The position numbers were made by a program, and so were the translations under genes. The notes under the pieces are model-generated. The model was given only the letters and a program-made list of their open reading frames with translations, was not told where the DNA came from and ran no database searches. This document shows positions 26,962 through 35,704 of a stretch of DNA of 64,000 bases, piece by piece (positions within the stretch are counted from its first letter, which is position 1; the number at the start of each line of letters is the position of its first letter). This DNA comes from an uncultured Christensenella sp. Its GTDB lineage: Bacteria; Bacillota; Clostridia; Christensenellales; UBA3700. The stretch is from contig CAJUEA010000003.1 of NCBI GenBank assembly GCA_910584975.1, forward strand, positions 35,168 through 99,167, read 5' to 3'.

Positions 26962-27396
26962 ATGGTAAAAGTCGCAGAAAAACAAGACATAAATATTTTG
27001 GTAAATATGGCAGTTCAGTTATATGAAAATAGCACAAAAAAAGAATTGCAAGAAGAATTTTGTGAAGATATTTTGAATGATAATGTTAAATTTTTTTTGA
27101 AATATGAAAATAATTTGCCCGTAGGTTTTGCACAAGTAAATTTAAGATTTGATTATGTGGAAGGAAGTGCAACAAGTCCAGTAGGATACCTTGAAGGGAT
27201 ATGGATACAAGAAAGTTTTCGCAGGAAAGGATATGCTAAAGAGTTGTTGCAAGAATGTGAAAAATGGGCAAAAAGTAAAAATTGTAAGGAATTTGCAAGC
27301 GATTGCGAATTGAGTAACAAAAATAGTCACAATTTTCATAAAGCAATGAATTTTAAAGAGGCAAACAAGATTATTTGTTTTATTAAAAATATATAA
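26962..27396 (+). CDS. GNAT acetyltransferase, aminoglycoside 6'-N-acetyltransferase-like
   Basis: A 144-residue single-domain GNAT protein. The acetyl-CoA site is FRRKGYAKELL (86-96). The segments DYVEG (64-68), SPVGYLEGIWI, ASDCELSNKNS and the end FHKAMNFKEANKIICFIK follow the pattern of chromosomal AAC(6')-I enzymes (DYV.G..SSPV.FLEGIFV, ASD....N, H.ALGFEE..R.I...K), which acetylate aminoglycosides. Substrate is inferred from family resemblance, and many such homologues have weak or other activity. AAGGGG precedes the ATG. Confidence 0.75.
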   Translation: MVKVAEKQDINILVNMAVQLYENSTKKELQEEFCEDILNDNVKFFLKYENNLPVGFAQVNLRFDYVEGSATSPVGYLEGIWIQESFRRKGYAKELLQECEKWAKSKNCKEFASDCELSNKNSHNFHKAMNFKEANKIICFIKNI

Positions 27397-27444
27397 GTTA
27401 ATTTGAATATTTTCTGAAAAGTCAAATAATAAAAGGAGTGTATT

Positions 27445-27810
27445 ATGCTTAACAAAAAAGAAAAAGCTGTTATGAAATCAATATACTATAATTCTGTGGA
27501 CAAAAACGGCGTTTGTCTGTTGCGTCCTATTGAAGTGCTAAATGATATTTCTCCTAAAATTGAAATAAAGGGCAATGACCTAAACAAAATTATTCGTGAT
27601 TTGGAGCTTGACGATTATTATGAATTGGTTGAGTCCAAAAGAAAAGGGGAGACAGTTTGGTGCTTTACATTGCATCAAAAAGGACACGCTTTTTATCGTG
27701 AAATTTTGAATGAAAAACGCTGGGTATACTTTAAAATTTCAATGTCAGTTGCTCTTGCAATAGGTGTGTTTTTCCTAAAATTGATTTTGGATGCAATTGC
27801 AGGTAGATAA
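27445..27810 (+). CDS. Small hypothetical protein with C-terminal membrane span
   Basis: A 121-residue protein. Residues 1-90 look like a compact helical/winged fold (EKAVMKSIYY..., LNKIIRDLELDDYYELV, WCFTLHQKGHAFYREIL); residues about 97-116 form a membrane span near the C-terminus. It resembles the layout of the 26390 product though I see no strong sequence identity. AAAAGGAGT precedes the ATG. Function unknown. Confidence 0.68.
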   Translation: MLNKKEKAVMKSIYYNSVDKNGVCLLRPIEVLNDISPKIEIKGNDLNKIIRDLELDDYYELVESKRKGETVWCFTLHQKGHAFYREILNEKRWVYFKISMSVALAIGVFFLKLILDAIAGR

Positions 27811-27889
27811 TTTTTTGAAAATATTTGTGATTTATCAGTTAAATTAGTACATATTATGCTTGATTTGGCATTGAAAAATTGAGGGATGA

Positions 27890-28606
27890 ATGAATAAAGA
27901 TTACATACAGAAAACGCTTACTATTGTCAGTTTTGTTTTGCCTACTATACTTTTTGGAATATGTTTGTTTTCCACATTCTTTTTGGCAGATAACATTGCA
28001 GCTCATTTTGACAGCAACAACAATGTGACTCGTGTAGGCGAACAATACGAATTGCTTATTTTAGGCTTTGTTTATTATTTGTTGCCAATAGTTTTTGCAT
28101 CTATTTTTGCACATGTAAATACTTTTTCAACAAAAGTTTTTGGACTTGTAGTCAGCATTTTCATTTCGCTTGTGCTTTTTGGAGTGACAATAAACATTTT
28201 GGTTTTGACATTTGCAAACAGTGCAAAATCTTCAGTAAGCAGTGGGCTTTGGGTGTCATTTGCACTTAGTATTATTGGCTTTGCAAGTGTATTGGCATCG
28301 CATATTTTGTTGTTTGTGCGCAAAAATTTGTTTTTCAGAAAACGCCATTCTATTTTTATCAAACATTGCAATTTCAACAAAATGAATGTTATCATTTCAG
28401 TATTTTTGTTTATGTTTGGCATAAGCGTTTGCATAGGCTGCTCCGTGCTTAAAAGCTTATATTCATTAATTGTGTTTTTTACAAGTCTTTTTGTGTTTGG
28501 TGCAATTTGCTTTTTTGCAATAATAAAACTTGCAAAAAAATGCACCCGAATAGTTGAATTGCAAGGCAAGGAAAAATGCAATGTGTCATGTGATTGTGGA
28601 GACTGA
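27890..28606 (+). CDS. DUF1648/SdpI-like integral membrane protein
   Basis: A 238-residue membrane protein with about six spans. The first extracellular part, LADNIAAHFDSNNNVTRVGEQYE, is the DUF1648 signature (usually P..I..HF...G). DUF1648 is found in SdpI-type immunity proteins and unrelated membrane proteins. The Cys-rich C-terminus (KCNVSCDCGD) is unusual. GAGGG lies 4 bases ahead of the ATG. Function unknown; immunity or signalling is only a family-level guess. Confidence 0.7.
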   Translation: MNKDYIQKTLTIVSFVLPTILFGICLFSTFFLADNIAAHFDSNNNVTRVGEQYELLILGFVYYLLPIVFASIFAHVNTFSTKVFGLVVSIFISLVLFGVTINILVLTFANSAKSSVSSGLWVSFALSIIGFASVLASHILLFVRKNLFFRKRHSIFIKHCNFNKMNVIISVFLFMFGISVCIGCSVLKSLYSLIVFFTSLFVFGAICFFAIIKLAKKCTRIVELQGKEKCNVSCDCGD

Positions 28607-28641
28607 TAATAGGGAATAATTGCTAAGTGTTACAAGAAAAA

Positions 28642-28668
28642 ACAAAAATAGTATCGATTTTTGATTGC
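28642..28668 (-). repeat. Dispersed motif copy (reverse strand)
   Basis: On the minus strand TCAAAAATCGATACTA, the same core as the plus-strand copies. It lies between the DUF1648 gene and uvrB, upstream of the uvrB promoter. Confidence 0.7.
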
Positions 28669-28705
28669 TTTTTGATAATTTTGATGTTTAAATGATTTGC
28701 AATGA

Positions 28706-28735
28706 TTGTGTTAATTTGAAGACAATTGATATAAT
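28706..28735 (+). promoter_or_regulatory. Probable promoter of uvrB
   Basis: TTGTGT (28706-28711), 18-bp spacer, TATAAT (28730-28735). No LexA-type CGAAC/GTTCG box is visible in the gap. Confidence 0.5.
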
Positions 28736-28773
28736 TGTTTAAGTGAAATTAGTTTGTATTTTGGTATTAGACT

Positions 28774-30738
28774 ATGGATAAATTTGAGTTGGTAAGTAAG
28801 TATAAACCTTGTGGAGATCAACCACAGGCAATAGAATCTTTGGCTAATGGTGTGTTGGACGGACTTAAAACGCAAGTTTTACTTGGCGTGACAGGTTCTG
28901 GAAAAACTTTTACAATGGCAAATGTCATTGAAAAAGTTAACAAGCCCACCATTGTTATCGCACACAACAAAACTCTCGCTGCTCAGCTTTGCAATGAGTT
29001 GCGTGAGTTTTTTCCTCACAACAGAGTGGAATATTTTGTGTCTTATTATGATTACTATCAACCTGAGGCTTACATCCCTCGTTCGGATACTTACATTGAA
29101 AAGGAATTGCAAATTAATGACGAAATAGACAAGCTTAGACACTCTGCAACAAGCAGTTTGTCAGAGAGGCGTGATGTTATTGTTGTGTGCTCGGTATCTT
29201 GCATTTATGGCTTGGGTGCACCACTTGAGTATTACAATATGGCAATATCTTTGCGACCGGGTATGGAACTTGACAGAGATGAATTTATTAGGCGTTTGGT
29301 GGAAATTCAATATAAGCGTTCGGATATTGATTTTACTCGTTCAACTTTTAGGGTTCGTGGCGATATTGTTGAAGTTATGCGTGCAGATAACAATGACAAA
29401 GGACTTAGAATTGAGTTTTTCGGAGACGAAATTGACAAAATAAGCGAGTTTGATTTGATTACATCAAGGGCAATAAACACATTGGAACACGCAAATATCT
29501 TTCCTGCAAGCCACTATGTTGTAAACAGTGATAGTATGCAAAAAGCACTTGATCAAATTGCAAAAGATATGGTGGCACAAGTCAAATATTTTGAGGAAAA
29601 CGGCAAGCTTATTGAGGCTCAAAGAATAAAAGAAAGAGTAAGCTATGATTTGGAAATGATGAGAGAAATGGGCTATTGCAATGGCATTGAAAACTATTCC
29701 CGTTACTTTGATGGCAGATTGCCAGGTCAAATGCCTTACACATTGCTTGACTTTTTTGGTAAAGATTATCTTATGTTTGTGGATGAATCGCACATCACTT
29801 TGCCACAGCTTAGGGCTATGTTTAACGGCGATAAGGCAAGAAAAACAAATCTTGTGCAGTATGGATTCAGACTTCCTTCGGCTTTTGACAACAGACCATT
29901 AGCTTTTGAGGAGTTTAACAGCAAAATCAGCCAAATTATTTGTGTTTCAGCAACTCCTGCCGATTACGAACTTAATCTTTCGGACAACACAGCAGAGCAA
30001 CTTATCCGTCCAACAGGACTTTTGGATCCTAAGGTTGAAGTGCGTCCGATTGATGGGCAAATTGACGATTTGCTTTCTGAAATTAACAATGTTGTGAGCA
30101 CAGGACACAGAGTTTTGGTTACTACACTTACAAAAAAGATGAGTGAATCGCTCACAAATTATTTGAAAGAGCACAATGTCCGTGTGAATTATATGCATTC
30201 GGAAATTGATGCTTTGGAAAGAATTGAGATAATCGGTGGACTGAGACGAGGAGAATTTGATGTGCTTGTTGGCATAAACTTGCTTAGGGAAGGCTTGGAT
30301 ATCCCAGAGGTGCAGTTGGTTGCGATACTGGATGCAGATAAGGAAGGTTTTTTGCGTTCGGAAACATCGCTTGTGCAAACAATAGGCAGAGCGGCAAGAA
30401 ACAGCGAGGGCAGAGTTATTATGTATGCAGACAATATCACGGATAGTATGAAGGCTGCAATAAGCGAAACAAATCGCCGTCGTGAAGTTCAAAATCAATA
30501 TAACATCGAGCATAATATTGTGCCAAAAACTATTGTTAAAGATGTTGTTAATACTTTGGAAATTACAAAGAAAATTGACAGCAAAAATGATAAAAACCTT
30601 ACGAAAACCGATATATATCGTGAAATTGACATCCTTAAAAGCAGAATGGCAATTGCAAGCAGCAAGCTTGATTTTGAGTCTGCAATTTCCTATCGTGAGG
30701 CTATCAGTGAGTTGAAAAAGAAATTAAAGGATTTGTAA
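28774..30738 (+). CDS. uvrB: Excinuclease ABC subunit B
   Basis: UvrB (654 residues) is the damage-verifying helicase-like subunit of nucleotide excision repair. Walker A is GVTGSGKTFTMANVI; the beta-hairpin region YYDYYQPEAYIP, helicase motifs (DESH, SATP, GLDIPEVQLVAILDADKEGFLRS, QTIGRAARN) and the C-terminal UVR motif (SKLDFESAISYREAISELKKKL) are intact. There is no convincing Shine-Dalgarno before the ATG. It is followed 231 bases later by uvrA. Confidence 0.97.
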   Translation: MDKFELVSKYKPCGDQPQAIESLANGVLDGLKTQVLLGVTGSGKTFTMANVIEKVNKPTIVIAHNKTLAAQLCNELREFFPHNRVEYFVSYYDYYQPEAYIPRSDTYIEKELQINDEIDKLRHSATSSLSERRDVIVVCSVSCIYGLGAPLEYYNMAISLRPGMELDRDEFIRRLVEIQYKRSDIDFTRSTFRVRGDIVEVMRADNNDKGLRIEFFGDEIDKISEFDLITSRAINTLEHANIFPASHYVVNSDSMQKALDQIAKDMVAQVKYFEENGKLIEAQRIKERVSYDLEMMREMGYCNGIENYSRYFDGRLPGQMPYTLLDFFGKDYLMFVDESHITLPQLRAMFNGDKARKTNLVQYGFRLPSAFDNRPLAFEEFNSKISQIICVSATPADYELNLSDNTAEQLIRPTGLLDPKVEVRPIDGQIDDLLSEINNVVSTGHRVLVTTLTKKMSESLTNYLKEHNVRVNYMHSEIDALERIEIIGGLRRGEFDVLVGINLLREGLDIPEVQLVAILDADKEGFLRSETSLVQTIGRAARNSEGRVIMYADNITDSMKAAISETNRRREVQNQYNIEHNIVPKTIVKDVVNTLEITKKIDSKNDKNLTKTDIYREIDILKSRMAIASSKLDFESAISYREAISELKKKLKDL

Positions 30739-30969
30739 AAACATTTTAAATTTTTTGATTGTTAGGGATAAATTCTTGTATGTTTTTAATCAAAATATAG
30801 TATGCAGTTATTCCTTAATAATTCACAAAACAGTTGCTTTGTGGAGACACAATGAATGTGGTATATTCACAAGATTGATATAATTACTTTAATGGTAATT
30901 TAAAATTGTGGAAATTGAAAATAAATTTATCAAAACATACTAATTAGAGAAAAATAAAAATGGTGAGTT

Positions 30970-33789
30970 ATGAAAGACGAAATTATTGTTAGAGGTGCAA
31001 GAGAAAACAACTTAAAAAATATTAATGTGACTATTCCAAGGGATAAGTTGGTTGTGTTTACTGGACTTTCTGGGTCAGGTAAATCTTCACTTGCTTTTGA
31101 TACAATTTTTGCAGAAGGTCAAAGAAGATATATTGAAAGTTTGTCTTCTTATGCAAGAATGTTTTTGGGACAAATGGATAAGCCAGATGTGGATAGTATT
31201 GACGGAATTTCTCCAGCAATTTCCATTGACCAAAAAACAACATCACACAATCCAAGGTCAACTGTTGGTACTGTGACAGAAATTTATGACTATTTGAGGC
31301 TTTTGTATGCAAGAATTGGTATTCCTCATTGCCCTAAGTGTGGGAAGGAAATAAAACATCAAACAGTAGATCAAATTGTTGATAAAATCATTGCATATGG
31401 CGACAAAACAAAGGTTATTATTGTTGCACCTGTTGTGCGTGGCAGAAAAGGCGAGTACACAAAGCAACTTGAGGGATACAGAAAAAGTGGTTATATGCGT
31501 GTTCAGATTGACGGAATCGACTATTCTTTGGATCAAGATGATGTGATTTTGGAAAAAAATGTTAAACACACAATCAATGTGGTTATTGATAGGTTGGTTA
31601 TCAAGGAAGGTATTTCAAAAAGACTTGCCGATAGCGTGGAAAATGCTTTGAAATTGGCAAACGGCTTGGTTGAGGTTCAAAGTGAAGGCAACAGCCAGTT
31701 GTTTTCTATCAATTATGCGTGCCCTGATTGCGATATTAGCATTGAGGAACTTGCACCAAGAATGTTCAGTTTTAACAACCCTTTTGGAGCGTGTCCAAAA
31801 TGTCACGGATTGGGATTTAACAATGTTATTGATGTAAATAAGCTTGTAAAAGACTGGAACAAATCGCTTAAAGACGGAGCGATTGAAGTTTCGGGGTGGA
31901 ACCTTGACACAAGCAGAATTTCAAGCAGTGTGCTTAAAGTTGTAGCAAAAGAAAATGGCTTTGATTTGGATACTCCACTTAAGGATTTGCCAAAAAAAGC
32001 TATCGATTTGCTTATGTATGGCGACAATAAGGAATATAAGGTTAATTACGCATCCTCTTCTTTCAGTGGTGCCTATAAAATGAAATTTGAAGGTGTTGCA
32101 AGCAATTTGGAGAGGAGATATAACGAAACAAATTCAGATTTTGTAAAAGCAGAAATTGAAAAATATATGACACAAGAGCCTTGTGATTTGTGCAAGGGGA
32201 AACGACTTAAAAAAGAGGCTTTGTCAGTTACAGTTGGTGGTTTAAATATTGCAGAATTGTGCGATTTGCCAATTGTTAAAGCAAAAGAGTTTTTTGCAAA
32301 TTTGACACTTACAAACACTGAAATGCAAATTGCAAAACAGATTTTGACAGAGATTAATGCAAGACTAAATTTCCTTTGCAATGTTGGATTGACTTATCTT
32401 ACATTGTCAAGGTCAGCAGGCACATTGTCAGGTGGCGAGGCACAAAGAATAAGGCTTGCCACTCAAATTGGCAGTGGTTTGACTGGTGTGCTTTATATTT
32501 TGGACGAGCCAAGCATTGGTTTGCATCAAAGAGACAATGAAAAGTTGCTTAAAACATTGCAATCGCTTAGGGATTTGGGCAACTCACTTATTGTGGTTGA
32601 GCACGACGAGGACACAATGATGCTTGCAGACTACATTGTGGATATTGGGCCAAAAGCAGGAATCCATGGAGGCGAGGTTGTTTGCTGTGGCACTCCTCAG
32701 CAGGTTATGGATTGTGAGAAGTCTTTGACAGGACAATATATGAGTGGAAAGAGGAAAATTGAGGTGCCAAAAACACGCAGAAAAGGCAATGGACTTTTCA
32801 TTGAGGTTAAAGGTGCAAAGCAAAACAATTTGAAAAATGTTTGTGTGAAAATTCCACTTGGGAAATTCAATGTTGTGACTGGTGTTTCGGGCAGTGGTAA
32901 ATCAAGTTTGGTAAATGGCATTATTTATCCTGTTTTGCAAGCAAAACTTAATGGTGCAAGACAAAAATTTGCAAATTGTGAAGGTATTGAGGGAATTGAT
33001 AATTTGGATAAGGTTATTTGCATTGACCAATCTCCAATTGGCAGAACACCTCGTTCAAATCCAGCGACTTATACGGGTGTTTTCTCTGCAATAAGGGAAT
33101 TGTTTGCATCTACACCAGAGGCAAAGGCAAGAGGTTACAAGTCAGGCAGATTCAGCTTTAATGTGGCAGGTGGCAGATGTGAAAATTGTGCTGGTGACGG
33201 AATTATTAAAATTGAAATGCACTTTTTGTCAGATGTTTATGTGCCTTGTGAAGTTTGTGGTGGCAAGCGTTATAATAGGGAGACTTTGCAAGTTACTTAC
33301 AAAGGTAAATCAATTTATGATGTTTTGGAAATGACTGTGGATGAGGCATGTGTTTTCTTTGAAAATCTGCCTTCAATTTACAAAAAAATTAAAACTTTGC
33401 AGGATGTTGGTCTTGGTTATATCAAATTAGGGCAATCTGCAACAACTTTGTCAGGTGGAGAGGCTCAAAGGGTTAAACTTGCAACAGAGCTTGCAAAACG
33501 CAGCACAGGCAAAACAATTTATATCCTAGATGAGCCAACAACTGGATTGCACACACACGATGTCAAAAAACTTATTGCAATTTTGGATAGACTTTGCGAT
33601 TTGGGCAACACTGTTTTGGTTATCGAGCATAATTTGGATGTGATTAAAGTTGCAGACAATATCATTGATTTAGGACCTGAAGGTGGCGATGATGGAGGAA
33701 GAATTTTGATTACTGGAACACCAGAACAAGTTGCAAAATTTGAAGGTAGCTATACAGGTAAATTCTTAAAAGACAAATTGAAAGATTAG
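30970..33789 (+). CDS. uvrA: Excinuclease ABC subunit A
   Basis: UvrA (939 residues) is the damage-sensing double ABC ATPase that loads UvrB. Two Walker A motifs (GLSGSGKSSLAF, GVSGSGKSSLVN), two LSGGEAQR signatures, and zinc modules (CPKC/CPDC..CPKC, CENC..CEVC) are all present, so all key residues are kept. A weak GGTGAG precedes the ATG. The 231-base gap from uvrB contains a TATAAT near 30886, so it may be transcribed both with uvrB and alone. Confidence 0.97.
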   Translation: MKDEIIVRGARENNLKNINVTIPRDKLVVFTGLSGSGKSSLAFDTIFAEGQRRYIESLSSYARMFLGQMDKPDVDSIDGISPAISIDQKTTSHNPRSTVGTVTEIYDYLRLLYARIGIPHCPKCGKEIKHQTVDQIVDKIIAYGDKTKVIIVAPVVRGRKGEYTKQLEGYRKSGYMRVQIDGIDYSLDQDDVILEKNVKHTINVVIDRLVIKEGISKRLADSVENALKLANGLVEVQSEGNSQLFSINYACPDCDISIEELAPRMFSFNNPFGACPKCHGLGFNNVIDVNKLVKDWNKSLKDGAIEVSGWNLDTSRISSSVLKVVAKENGFDLDTPLKDLPKKAIDLLMYGDNKEYKVNYASSSFSGAYKMKFEGVASNLERRYNETNSDFVKAEIEKYMTQEPCDLCKGKRLKKEALSVTVGGLNIAELCDLPIVKAKEFFANLTLTNTEMQIAKQILTEINARLNFLCNVGLTYLTLSRSAGTLSGGEAQRIRLATQIGSGLTGVLYILDEPSIGLHQRDNEKLLKTLQSLRDLGNSLIVVEHDEDTMMLADYIVDIGPKAGIHGGEVVCCGTPQQVMDCEKSLTGQYMSGKRKIEVPKTRRKGNGLFIEVKGAKQNNLKNVCVKIPLGKFNVVTGVSGSGKSSLVNGIIYPVLQAKLNGARQKFANCEGIEGIDNLDKVICIDQSPIGRTPRSNPATYTGVFSAIRELFASTPEAKARGYKSGRFSFNVAGGRCENCAGDGIIKIEMHFLSDVYVPCEVCGGKRYNRETLQVTYKGKSIYDVLEMTVDEACVFFENLPSIYKKIKTLQDVGLGYIKLGQSATTLSGGEAQRVKLATELAKRSTGKTIYILDEPTTGLHTHDVKKLIAILDRLCDLGNTVLVIEHNLDVIKVADNIIDLGPEGGDDGGRILITGTPEQVAKFEGSYTGKFLKDKLKD

Positions 33790-33910
33790 TTAGCAAATAT
33801 ATTTCAAAAGAAAATTTTTGCAAAAACTTAGACTAATATAATTTAAAATGATATTTATTTATCGCATATAACATTATGTTTTGCCTTAAATTTTGCATAA
33901 CAAAAAGTTA

Positions 33911-33939
33911 AAAATGACTGCGTTTGCAGTCATTTTTTT
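33911..33939 (+). terminator. Terminator of uvrA
   Basis: AAAATGACTGC / GCAGTCATTTT perfect 11-bp stem with a 4-base loop, continuing into a T-run. Confidence 0.88.
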
Positions 33940-34239
33940 ATGCAGTTGTGTTTTTTAGTTTATTTGTATCATAAAAAATGTTAAGCTACAATTTTTGTGA
34001 CAAATGGAGTGTTTGAGTTAAAAACAAATAGTTTTACGATTTAAAGTGGTGGGAACAAGTAGAAAATATTTTATGTGATTGTTTAAAAAAAATAGCATTT
34101 GTATTCCTTAAAATTACAAAATTATTTTTAATTTTTCATTATTGTAAATTATTTTTCGGGCAGTGGTGCAGTGATATAAAATCATATCTGCAAATGCTCA
34201 TTTAATAATTTGTTTTTTATGCAAAAAATTGAATTTTTC

Positions 34240-34278
34240 TGTCAAAAATCGGGGTTAATTTGTATTAATCCCGATTTG
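34240..34278 (-). terminator. Hairpin built on a dispersed-motif variant; minus-strand terminator
   Basis: Plus strand: TGTCAAAAATCGGGGTTAAT, a short TTGT loop, then ATTAATCCCGATTTG, giving a ~15-bp stem with one G-T pair. On the minus strand the stem is followed by TTTTTG, a fitting terminator for the DUF421-DUF4363 operon. The left arm begins with the same TGTCAAAAATCGG as other dispersed copies. Confidence 0.6.
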
Positions 34279-34398
34279 TTTATATGAATATATCACAATA
34301 TGATTTAATGCAGATATCTGCAAATCAGCATATGATAATATATTGCAATGAGTTTGTGGCTTTTTGTCATTTAAGTTGTAACTTTCATTGCGTTGATT

Positions 34399-34779
34399 TT
34401 AAAAAATGTTTTTAGGTGCATATTTCAAAAGTCCTAATCTTGTTTTTGCATCTTGTTGAAGAGAAATGCTAATTGACAGGGCATCTTGATAATTTTCTGC
34501 GTAAATTGCACCATATAAAGTGGATAGATTTGTCATAAAGTCTTTTATTTCATTATGAGGGCAAGTCAACTCTAAAATTTCGCGTCTTTTATGCCACCAT
34601 TCAATGCTTTCTTGTGAAACTTGTTTTGCTTTTTCGTAATCTTTGTTTTCCAAAAGCGATTGCACCTCTTCGCAACGCATACCTATGCCATTAAAAGAAT
34701 TGTTGATATAAACTTCATTCAGCACACCAAAAGTCAAAATTAATACGATAACTACTATTGCTATGATAATTCTATTCAT
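34399..34779 (-). CDS. DUF4363 family protein
   Basis: A 126-residue protein with one N-terminal membrane span (about 4-22) and a helical outside domain, typical of DUF4363. Its start overlaps the end of the DUF421 gene by 8 bases, so translation is coupled. DUF421-DUF4363 pairs are common in spore-forming clostridia; a sporulation role is suggested by that distribution and is not proven. Confidence 0.75.
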   Translation of the reverse strand: MNRIIIAIVVIVLILTFGVLNEVYINNSFNGIGMRCEEVQSLLENKDYEKAKQVSQESIEWWHKRREILELTCPHNEIKDFMTNLSTLYGAIYAENYQDALSISISLQQDAKTRLGLLKYAPKNIF

Positions 34780-35482
34780 TCATTACCTCCTCGACATTTG
34801 TATTGATAGCAGTTTTTTTGATTGGTTGCAAAAATACATTTTTGTTGTTATCAACAGATGCCAAAAGCACATTTTTTTGTTTCAAGTCGTATTTTTTTAG
34901 CATTTTTTCAATAAATTCATTGCTGACTCCTGATAGCTGCATATTTTGAGAAAGCAGTTTTCCTTCGCAAATAAGCATATATGGTATGCCTTTTGGATCA
35001 GTTTGGATTCCCATATCAGATGGGGTTAGTGGTGCATTTTCTGCTTTTGGCACAACTGTTAGGTCGCCGTTTGTTTCCACTATTGCAAATTGGACTTCAG
35101 CAGGAGAAAAATATCCCGCCCCTCGCAAAGATTCCAAAAGGTCATTTACTGTCATATCCAGTTTGTTAATTGCATCATAGTTTATACCGTTTGAGTCTAT
35201 TACAATGATAGGTTTGCCATTTATCACACGCCTGAATCTGATTGAGTGCTTAATAATTTTGGTCAATATCAAATGAATCACAAACAATGTGAAAATTGGT
35301 ATTAATCCAAAAAATACTGGCACGGTCGTGTCTGACATTGGTATGCAAGCAAGTTCTGCTGCCACCAGTGTAATCGCAAATTCAAAGGGTTGCAATTCCC
35401 CAAGTTGCTTTTTGCCCATAAGTCGCATTGCAAAAAGCAAACATAAATAAATAATTATTGCACGAGTAAATACTATTAACAT
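34772..35482 (-). CDS. DUF421 (YetF/YcaP-like) membrane protein
   Basis: A 236-residue protein with three N-terminal membrane spans (MLIVFTRAIIIYLCLLFAMRLMG start and the next two) and a soluble C-terminal part with KPIIVIDSNGINYDAI, then the typical L..LR..GYF.P.EV..AI.E..G.L.V. block. This matches the YetF family, whose function is mostly unknown; relatives influence spore or envelope traits. No promoter is certain. Confidence 0.82.
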   Translation of the reverse strand: MLIVFTRAIIIYLCLLFAMRLMGKKQLGELQPFEFAITLVAAELACIPMSDTTVPVFFGLIPIFTLFVIHLILTKIIKHSIRFRRVINGKPIIVIDSNGINYDAINKLDMTVNDLLESLRGAGYFSPAEVQFAIVETNGDLTVVPKAENAPLTPSDMGIQTDPKGIPYMLICEGKLLSQNMQLSGVSNEFIEKMLKKYDLKQKNVLLASVDNNKNVFLQPIKKTAINTNVEEVMNE

Positions 35483-35704
35483 ATTTTTAGTATCTGAATT
35501 GATAGCTGTTTTATACGAAATAATATGTATTTTTTTTGCAATTTTTTATGCTTGCTTTAAGCTAATTGATCTTTATTTTTTAATTTCTTTTTTTTGTGTT
35601 ACATATTGCGATCTTTCTTTTATCAAATGCAATATACTAAAATTATTTTTAAAAATAAGAATATTTGATTAATGTTTTAGCGATATGCGTTTTTTATTAT
35701 AAAT

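Larger units (their letters stand above)
33790..34398. other. Non-coding region between convergent uvrA and DUF4363
   Basis: About 600 bases, no gene. It holds the uvrA terminator, an imperfect direct repeat ATATCTGCAAAT (34184-34195 and 34314-34325), a perfect 14-bp palindrome TGCAGATATCTGCA (34310-34323) and a hairpin at 34243-34276 that contains a variant of the dispersed motif. Confidence 0.7.

Noticed and set aside
28607..28773. SOS (LexA) box upstream of uvrB, and also before uvrA and recN
   Set aside because: No CGAAC-N4-GTTCG-type palindrome in any of the three gaps.
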